Source: Aphelocoma coerulescens
Taxonomy: Eukaryota; Chordata; Aves; Passeriformes; Corvidae
DNA: 64,000 nucleotides
Assembly (NCBI RefSeq): GCF_041296385.1
Contig: NC_091015.1
Coordinates: 57,726,345 to 57,790,344, forward strand
Reading direction: 5' to 3'
Both the position numbers and the translations under genes were made by a program. This document shows, piece by piece, positions 54,641 to 64,000 of this stretch (position 1 is the first letter of the stretch; every line of letters begins with the position of its first letter). The notes under the pieces were generated by a model, which saw only the letters and a program-made list of their open reading frames with translations, was not told the DNA's origin and ran no database searches.

Positions 54641-57600
54641 CAAATGAGAGAGTAGAAATAAAAATACATAGTTTTTACATAAGACATTTAGTGTGGCATG
54701 GTGTATCACCAAGATCAACCATTTATGTGGTTTTAATTATTCAGAATACTGGACTCCCTCACTGATAAAAAAAGACAAGACAAAAAAGCCCAAGGTTGTA
54801 CCAACACCACACCAGTTGAAGGGCAGTTGTGACAAATACAAATTACTGCATTTCAGACTGCCAAAGGTAATACAATAAACCAGAGCCTAGAAGACTTTGA
54901 AAGACATTGTGGGGGCACTGAACAGCCTAGCAATGAAATTCAGAACTCACTAAGTACTGATACAGGCTGCAATCTGCACGAGCTGTACATGTCTCAATGC
55001 CTATGCTGCCAACAGAAATTGGATTCTGGCAGCCAAAGGTAAATTTACTGAGTCACGGGAGAAAGAATGGGTTAGTTAAAAAGTGTGGCAACTCTTACCC
55101 CATTTGCTGGCTAGTAAACCTTACCTTAAGATTGGGGGAACCTGTACATGCAAAAAATTTATTTCCTGTCATTCAAAGGAAGTGCCCTTGTATGCCTCTC
55201 CAACTTACTAAAGCAGGAGTCAGTATCCATGCAAATACATACAAGGCATATAGTGCCAAATGAGACAAAATCCCATCCTGTCATGAATGAGTTGATGGAT
55301 ATCCAGCTATGAGTGACATATTCATTTAGAGCAAGCATGGGACACCTAGAATGATGAAGATTAATTTGTTAGAGCCATTTACCTATGTTTTGTCTTTATA
55401 TTAACTCCGACTGCTCATCTGCTGCAGATAAGAAAATTTGCTTTGTTGTGAAAAAAGCTTTTTCTTTCCCAAATTTGGTTTGTTTTCTTTTTAATGCCAT
55501 ATACTTTAAATGTCTAATCAGTTTCCAGTGTCATGGAAAACCCAGGAAGCATATTGCATTAAATAATTCCCTGGAAGTTCAGTATAGCACAGCCACACAA
55601 TGTAGCTTTAACTTTGTGAAAACTCTAAGGGATGGTAGCTATGCTTTGGTCTGTGTGGTCCTACACAGCAAATAACTTGAAATTTTCTCAGGGTCTGATG
55701 CAAGGTCCACAGAATAAGCTGCATCATCTTCATTTAAGATCTCATTCCAAGGCTGCTATTCATCAGCAGTTTGAATTACAAAACTCCCTAATATCAGAGA
55801 ATGTTCTGTAGTTAAAAACTAAAACCAAACTCAGATTAATTGAAAATCAGTCCTCCCATTCTCTTTAATGTTGTTTTGCATGATATGTATGTTACAAAAA
55901 GTTATTAGGAGTACATTATGAAGCAAAAAGTATAAAAACACTCCTATTATTTCTTTAAATCAATATCTAGAAGTCGAGCTTTAGAGGGCAGGCAGGCTCC
56001 TGGCAGAAATTTAACAAGGAGCAGACATAGAAGAAAGAGACACAGATGCAGAAAGAGAGTAGGTCTCAGAATAAAATTAGTTTTCTGATTCTAATAAAGT
56101 TACTTTGTTTAGCAGTCAGAAAAAAAGGCATCTATTCCAGCTTTAATCAACATGTGATTCAGGGATTCACCATTTTTCCTCAGATATTGTACAGCTGCTC
56201 TGTGTAAATAGATAGAGTCTTCCTGAAATCTGTTTTTCTCAAGCTTCATCTGCTTTCTGTGGCTATTGCAGTTCATCTTCTTTTGCTGACTCGGGGGTCA
56301 AGAGCCCTGGACTAAGATATCTATAGGACATGTTATTTTATATTCAAAGCTTCCTGATATTTTGGGCAGAGAATGTGAGGCTGTCACAAAGGGCCAGATT
56401 ATGATCCCCAGTCACCTTTACATGCCCATAAAGAAATTTCAGAATGCTCTCAAAAACTATTTGATTGGCATAAGAGATGTCCTATATTCTCTTGAAAAAT
56501 TGGACCGTGACCTTAACTTCTGTTTTATTTGTTGGCCGTTTATATTGCAGATAATTTTCTTTAAAATGTAGTTATTAATGAACCACATTAGCTGCTAGTC
56601 TTGATGACTGTTTCCATGTAAAGTAGTTTCTATGTTAGATACCTTCATAGTTTTCCAATGTTATCTGGGAATAATTGTACTCTAAATAAAAGAGTAGTCC
56701 TTGGACTCCTTCATGTACTGACTATTAGTAATAGCAGCTACACAAAAGACATGAGACATCACAGAGTAAGACACAAACATAATAAAACAGCTAAGCTAAT
56801 CTTTATACAAAGATATTAAAAAAACTGCATAATGCTCATAATACTGTCAGAATAGGTGAAATTAGTCACAACTGTGACTAATGGGACACCTAATTTTACC
56901 TATTAAGTGGCACAAGGATTTGCAGTTACAATCTTATGATCCATTCTTAATGGAGACCAGACTTGTGATAAATTTACAGCCCACAGGATCAACCGATTAA
57001 TATGACAATTAAAATAAATATATTTTAATGGCATATGGCATTATGCTTATGCTGTGTAGCTTTCCACGGTATTTTTGTTTATTGTACTATTTGTGTCATG
57101 AAATTCTAGCTGTTTAAGAAAATTAAATGTGTTTATATCACCATATTCCCCCAAAGATGAATTAGACATAGGCCCTCCAGATTTCTTATGAAGAAGAAAA
57201 GATTTATTAAATGATTTGAAAATGAGACAGACATGGCAAACAGAAATCTTTTTTCAAATCTGTAACTCTGTTACCTGGCCCTGTGATCCACTGCTTATGT
57301 GAGCACATGAGGCATGAAGCCTTCTTCCCATTTGCCTTTTTTGTCTAAGTCAGGAGAGCTTCAAGGCTTACAGAAGTGACACAGAGGGAAGTGCTTCAGA
57401 AGAGTGGGGATAGGGCAGAGAGAAAGGCAAGATGCCGCTGTGAAAACTAATTAGTGGTTGTTGGGAGTAATCTGCAGAAGCTTGTTCTTACAATTGATTT
57501 TGCTGTTGCATGCTATATAAGACCTCCGTCTATATGAGCCCGCAAAAGATGAGCTGTGCATCACCCAAGAAAGCTGCATGTGAAACAACATCATTAGGCA

Positions 57601-59325
57601 GAAACCAGGTCTTGACCTCAAATATCAGAGCTCTGATCCTGATTCTACCTTTTATTGAATTGATAATTTTGAGAAATTCAACCAGTTTCCTGGTGGCTTT
57701 GTTTGTTCTTCACAGCTGCTTCTTCTGATCTTTCTTCTGGCTATTGTAATTCTGGGGAAAGTACTATCTGTCATTATGAACTTCTGTCATGGCAGTCTGC
57801 AGAAATGTAACCTCCTACATCCCAGTCTGAAAACAGTCTCATTGAAGATGATGGGAGTTTTACATTGATCTTGGCAGCAATCTTGTTTGCCAATAATATC
57901 ATCTGTATGTATTCTTTTGAAATGCTTCATATTGATTAACGCAGTTTTTAAAAGCACAAACAATAAATTATTCATTTTTATTTATAAAGTAGTTATAGTA
58001 AGTGTTTATTGCAGGGAGAGTATTTTCATACAAATCAGAATACTTAGAAAATAAGCCAAAAAAACCCCCAATAAATCAGCTTTTCCCTGTATTATAAATG
58101 TAATATCTTTTCTATAAACACAAACAAAACTCGGAAGCTCTTTCCTGAAATGCCTCAGAAAAGAGATGAGCCCAGCAAGCCAGGAAAGCCAGTGAACACC
58201 ATAAAAGACAATGCCTTTATGGAGAGCATGTTACGGTCAGGTCCCCTGCATTGAAGGCACAAGCACTTCTGACTGTTCATCATATGAGTATATTGAACAA
58301 ATGATACCAAATCTGCAGGAGTAAAATTACAAAGCTCACCAATTTTTGATAGAATTGCAGATCACTTGAGGACCTAGATGAATTTGATGATTTGATACAG
58401 GACACAACCAAGACAGACCGGTCATTTGGAAATACTGCCAGTAAGGTCCTTAAAGTCATCATGCCCTGCTATGGAGAATAGCACACATTAGGGACATGAA
58501 TTTAAAAAAAAAAAAGCGCTGCAGTAAAATTTTAGCTGCACTTAGCTGTGTCTCTCATTCTTGTTATTTGTACAATACTTTGTACAGTAAACTGTATTTT
58601 CTATGTACTGACTTCCTCCTACCAGGAGCTGGCAGCTTTTAAGCTTGACTGCAAAGACGGGGCAGGTACCCAGCCTTGCATATCTGAGTATCACAGCCAA
58701 AAGTGGTGTGCTAATTTCCAAAACAGCAGCAGGGGAGCCATAGTAGGGCCACCAGTAAAAGCATCACAAACTCCTAAATAGCAAAGATCTTTCCTTTTAA
58801 TTGCAGTGCCTAGCAATTTTTTCAAGGGTGAGCATTTGTCCAGTGTTCCCTGTAGGCCTTTTGTCAGCTTTTGTGCACTGTTTTGCTGATGCTCCTCAGC
58901 ACACACGTTGATAGCTGGTAAAGCCATACATATCTACACATCCATTTGAGAAAATGGGCAGAATTAAAAGCAGACAGTGTTTCAATGCCAGTCTTCTCCA
59001 CAACTTTTAGTGAACACCTGTAAGGAAGGTGGCCAACAGCTGCCTCGTGTCTAGAGCAAGATGCCATGCCAGATGTGTAAGAAAAATTAAGATTTTCCAG
59101 TGATACAGGACTTTGCTCACAAAGTATGATGGTAGCACACCTTGTGGGTCCCCAAGATCCATGATTTATGCTGTTTCCCTCTTCTCCATTACCCTTAACC
59201 TCTAAAAAAATAAACTATTTCAGACTTTCTTTGCCCTTCTATTCCTCCATGGCACTGTCCTGTGTCCCATGCACTCTCTCATTTTCCTTTCCCTCTCTCC
59301 ATATTCATGCCAGAGGGTATATCAT
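54641..59325. other. intergenic DNA, no gene seen
   Basis: AT-rich sequence. A TAAT/ATTA-rich segment at about 56985-57140 may be a further conserved element. No repeat family or exon was recognised. Confidence 0.6.
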
Positions 59326-59660
59326 GATGAGGTTCTCTAATCAATCGTCTGACTCATTGCCTTATGGCAGAATATTGCCGTGGCTAATGACTAATATGAC
59401 TGCAGGATTTCCAAATGTCATCTTATAAGATCTTACAGACTGCCTATTAACTATTTTTTAGCCTTGCCATGATTAGCTGTATAGCAAAATAAAACAGTAT
59501 GATTTAGCATAGTAAACTCATTTCTCAGCAGCTGATTTCTATTTATAGGTATAGTCTAAATAAAACACTATAGGACAAAGTATTTCTAAACTGAGAAATG
59601 TTCCATTTATGAGCAGCTTTTCCTATGATAGTCAAAGTGTTTATTTGCACAGTGAGTGAC
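59326..59660. promoter_or_regulatory. candidate distal enhancer with a perfect MEF2 site
   Basis: A repeat-free stretch with CTATTTATAG (a full match to YTAWWWWTAR) at 59539-59548, plus GCTAATGACTAATATGA and GATTAGCTG words. MEF2 factors act in neurons and muscle. Assignment to ARPP21 is only by being upstream of it. Confidence 0.3.
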
Positions 59661-62600
59661 CAAAAATAGTAGCTGAAACTTTCTACTTTTTGGAAGATTG
59701 CAATTGATATTTACATTCATGTTATGATTCATTATAAAAGAAGAAATGTGTGAAACTTCCAACACAAATAGTTAGATGCACTGTGTTTGTTGATTTTTAT
59801 TTATGCATACAAAGCACTTTCCCCTTCACATTACAATTTTGTGATGAGCTAAGGAATGGAACAGCGCATTTTCTCTCTGCAAATCCTGTGTCCCTGAAAA
59901 TGAAGCTGATATTTGCCCTTTCAGTTAAATGCAGTTATTCTCTAACAGCAAATTAGTTTTATTTTAGATTGACATGAAAACAACACACTTATTTTTCAAT
60001 AAGAAGACCTTCTCACAGTGATAACAATTACCAGAAAAAGCAGTAAGAATGTAGGATGTACAAGGAGAATTGTAGATGATTTTAAATTCTGACAAGATAC
60101 AGAGGATGCTTTGCTGCAATCCTAAGAATGCCAGTCCATTATTATTTACAGACACATATGTTAGTTCTATTATTCTTTTCTTGCCACGGTCGCAGAACTA
60201 CAAACATTCTCACCCATTTGCCCTTTTCAAATTCCTGCACTGGCATGAACAAAGAACTAGCTAATCACAGGATTTTGATATTTCCTCTGGGCAATCAACT
60301 ATTACACTCCTGCAGTTTGACCATTCCTAAAAATACAATAGTATTTGACCATCTCTCTTGCACAATCAGCATTGAATAATTTCCCAGATATCCATTCATA
60401 AATACTTACTGGCACCTTCTTGATCAACTCATCTGGTCACCTTGCCACTGATGGTAAAATGACATCGATGTGAAACAAACACCTCAGAGATACTGTGAGA
60501 AGGGTGAAGTGGTGGGGAGTGATAGTTCTTTGCTGGTGATTGTCAATAAATTAGCAAGAAGCATTATCTTGGGTATAAAGAAACAGAGCCTATAGCTAGA
60601 GAAGGAGATACATCAAACTGGGAAGAGTACTGTAAAGATTGGTGTTAGAAAACTAATGAATAACGTCACAAGACCCTAAACTAGCTATTCTCATTGAGAC
60701 AGCTTGTTAGATTATCAGATTGCCTAGATGAGAAACCTGCTTCCATTACTTGCGTGTTTGTGGTGTCAAACCCAATTAGTGTTTCTCCAGATGAATTTTC
60801 ATTCATTAGAGTTGGAGAGCCAAGTATAAAAAAACACAGTGGAACTGAATTTGTTTCCCCTTCACAAGCAGAGCTTTCTCTGCGCGTAGGTGTCACAAGT
60901 ATGAGAAGCACAGGCTGAGATTGTCTCTAGTGATTGTCACAGCTCTGTCCCTTCCCCACAGCCCTGCAAGCTTTGCTTTCTCTAACACCCAGCCTCCAGC
61001 ACAGAAACAGTAAGGAATTCACCATATTAACCTGAAAAATCCAGCACAGCAGGAAAAATTCCACCAATGTACTCAACCAGTGCTAATTTGCTGACAGCCC
61101 TCATCTCAGCCAAAACAGGGTATGTTCTCCATCAGTCTGCCCATGTTTCTAATTCATTCTGTGTATGTGGCTTTTTTTCCCCTCAAAGCTCAATATGCAA
61201 AGGTAAACCACTGCTGGCTCCATCCTGTGGTTCCACTTTAGCATGTTCACATCAGGTTACCCTATCTTGTTCACATCAGGTTACCCTATCTTACAGTACA
61301 ATAAGAGTCACTTCACTACTACTATTTCCTCTAAGCCCAAGATCTGGTCAAAGAAAGTAGAATTTTGACAGCAGGGGTGAAAACAATGGTCTGTTGAATT
61401 CATGCCACTGATTTCACCTGAGCCTAATTTTTACAACTCATCTTTATATGAGGTTTATACAACAGTGGCTAAGTTTTAAAATTACTTATTTCTTGTTATG
61501 TACTATTTTAACCTCATGCAGTGCACCTAATACAGTGTCTTAGAAAACTGATGAAATATGAAGGCTGTTCGGTTGTCTCAGTTTTTAAGAGTAAATACTG
61601 CAGTTGGGTTTTTTTTACTTTTAATCAAGTGCAAAACTTTCCAGGTGTTGAATTTGTAGTGACATTTGCAACGGTCCTGAAGCATTATGAGGGGAACCTG
61701 TGAATTTTAAGTAGGGATGATCAATAAGGTTTGAGAAATGTTATATTAAAACTTATATCTCAAGCCCATGATCCTGACAGAGCTGACACTTAGTACATAC
61801 TCAGTCTTCATCATTTTTATCATTTTTCCTATTCTGTGAAAACACTACTGATCTTGTTTTGACTGTCAACTATACAAGCAAACTATTAAACTCCTCATTT
61901 AATAAGATAATCATTTTATAATAGGATTTAAAACTCTAGGTGCAATGCAGTCAACATCAAACACTGGCTTAAATCTCTTGCACTGGAATTCGTATTTGTC
62001 ATCAGAAGGGGGTAAAGGGGTTGTTTCATTTTTAAAGCATCTGTGGCTCATGATGGCCAAGCTTCTCTATTCAGGAACATGCTTTAAGTTAACTTGGGGT
62101 GCTGTTAGAGAAGCCTACTCCCTGCAGCTGAACTGAAATTAGGTTGCTTTCTTTCAGTTTTTTAACAGACAGATAATCTGAATGTTCAGTTTTGCATCTG
62201 TTACACAATTGCTTCTTTATTCTGAGTCATTTGGTAACCTCCAAAAATAGCTCACTCTTCTTGAATTAGCTGCATGGTGTTATAGATCATGCAGACAGAA
62301 AAGCCCATCTCCTTGCTCCTGCACAGCCAATGTGCTACAGGGCTCCCGTATCAGCAGAGTCATTGCGGTGTATCTTAACTCTAACAGATGTTACTGCTGG
62401 TCTTTCTCAGGGCCAGAAGGGAAAATAAAAGAAAGAGAAGCAATGGATCACAGGCCAAAACAATTATTCAGTTCCAACAATAAAACACTATGTCCATGGA
62501 GGTGGACTGGGAGGAAAACAAAATGTTTGGTTTTTTTCAGATCAGTGCCCAACAGCTAGAATAGGAGGCAATATCATTTTTGCAATAGTGGAACTGTCTG

Positions 62601-64000
62601 TTTTGCACACCCAGTTTTTGATAAAGTCAGAAACTTTCAGTCCCAGCTGTGCCAGTGATGTCCTGCAAATAGGGATCCAGGAATGGAGGAATTAATTTAT
62701 TTCATTTTTCTGAAGTACTACTATATTATTCAGTACTCAGTAGTAGGTGTTCTTCCAGGATTATTCACTCAGCTGAATTAGATTCTCTTTTGTTTTGCTT
62801 TTTAACTATGTGAGAGGTGTTGAGAGAATTAATTTCCAATAAAAAATATCTTCAGCTGGCTGGTGAGACTAGAAATGGCAGCTGGAAAAATTAAGGAAGT
62901 CCAAATGAAAGTATTTTTAAATATAATTTAATCAATAATATAATTTAATCAAAGAAAAAAAATCAGTTATGAAATTAGAAAGGACTTTCAGGTGAATGAC
63001 AAGTTACTGTTGTCAATCCACGCTGTGCTGAGAAAATAGACCAATTCAAGAAGAAAAAAGAACAATGTTTTGGAACTTCATGTATACCCTATAAGCACTC
63101 CATGCAATTAATGTACCAAAGATAAGAAAATGATACTTTTTGTTGCTGCAACTTGTGGAAAATCCTAGCATTTTCCATGTAATTCTGCAGAAAAAAGAAA
63201 TGTACCTGTCTCACATTCTCCTTTCTAATGTTCTAAGAGGGTCACAATAATAATGTGATATAATAATATACATTTTCGTTAAGAAGAAATACAGGTCATT
63301 TTCCTCATGCATCTCAGGCCTTCCTGAAAGTGTTTGTTGTTATTGTTTGATATCAGTTGCCATAAGAAAGCTTTCCCCCATCAGTTCATTTTTGCAACGG
63401 CCCAACCATAAACTTTCATGTCCTTTTTTTTCTATTTATCTGTCCAAAGGGACTGGGAAATAGAAGGAATCATACTCCACTTCCATCACTAAAACCAGGA
63501 AGCCCTTTTCTGCTGGGCTGGAAAGAAGGATGGCTTAATCCTGGAGTGAATTAACTGCTTCCTTTCAGGACAAAGCTCAGCTCTGCGTTTCCTGAGAAAT
63601 TTCTTCTCCCACTAGATAAAAGCCTACAAAAGTAAGGTGTCTCCTGGGGCTTGCTGCGCTAGGGTCGAAGGGTGAGGTGATGGAATTTTTTTCATTTTAC
63701 TGCACTTAAATTTCCTGTAAAGGCGGGGCCATTGGTGAAATGTGCACACAGATGCATGTGTGGAAGGCAGTGTAACGGATCTGATCCTACCAGAATCCCC
63801 CTTCCGATCCTGCAGTGCACTAAAAGAAATAGTGAAATAATTCTTTATAAGCTCTTTCCTAGCACTAAACTTTAGATATTTTTCGTTATCCATACAAATT
63901 ACCAATATTCAAGTGTATGAATTTTGCTAACAATATCCCATAGAATTTTGGTATCATGGTGAGGAGTATTCATTTTCTAGTGTTAAACATCCCCATTTAA
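59661..64000. other. intergenic DNA, no gene seen
   Basis: AT-rich sequence with only short, unrecognisable ORFs. Apart from the 24-bp duplication listed separately, no repeat or exon is evident up to the window edge. Confidence 0.6.
61245..61292. repeat. perfect 24-bp tandem duplication
   Basis: Two identical adjacent copies of a 24-base unit that begins gttcacatcagg and ends ccctatctt. The perfect identity suggests a recent event or polymorphic copy number. Confidence 0.9.

Overview
The window looks like nuclear DNA from a bird. It contains split vertebrate exons with GT-AG introns, one CpG-island promoter, very few dispersed repeats, and a 5'-truncated fragment that resembles the 3' end of an avian CR1 LINE near 25.4 kb. 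Turtles and crocodilians also carry CR1, so 'sauropsid, most likely bird' is as far as the sequence supports. No bacterial-style gene organisation, CRISPR array, virus or operon is present.

One gene explains the coding content: ARPP21 (cAMP-regulated phosphoprotein 21, also called RCS, TARPP or R3HDM3), on the minus strand. I rebuilt it exon by exon. From the promoter toward the left edge these are: a CpG island (about 45.5-47.0 kb) with a candidate first exon; an intron of about 34.5 kb; a 169-nt non-coding exon with four short upstream ORFs (11044-11212); the start-codon exon (9203-9365, reading MSEQGKLNQE...); an unusual 42-nt candidate microexon (8764-8805); a 36-nt exon with the basic PKA-site motif (8326-8361); a 90-nt exon (7332-7421); a 145-nt Lys/Glu-rich exon (3098-3242); and two exons that begin the R3H region (1767-1845 and 374-433). 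The coding exons join in frame (phases 0,0,0,0,1,0, then 2 at the last donor) into about 204 residues. The rest of the R3H domain, the SUZ motif and the C-terminal half lie beyond position 1.

The region from about 47 to 64 kb lies upstream of ARPP21 and has no recognisable exon. It contains several AT-rich, motif-dense stretches that read like conserved non-coding elements: one with a perfect POU octamer near 54.49 kb, one with a perfect MEF2 site near 59.54 kb, and two just upstream of the promoter. Simple-sequence features include G runs of 25, 17 and 14, a C18, T25 and A30 around the promoter, a GA repeat, and two short tandem duplications.

No previously undescribed system is evident. The points most worth checking are the extra 42-nt in-frame exon, the uORF-dense leader, a possible read-through isoform with a hydrophobic tail, and the upstream candidate enhancers.
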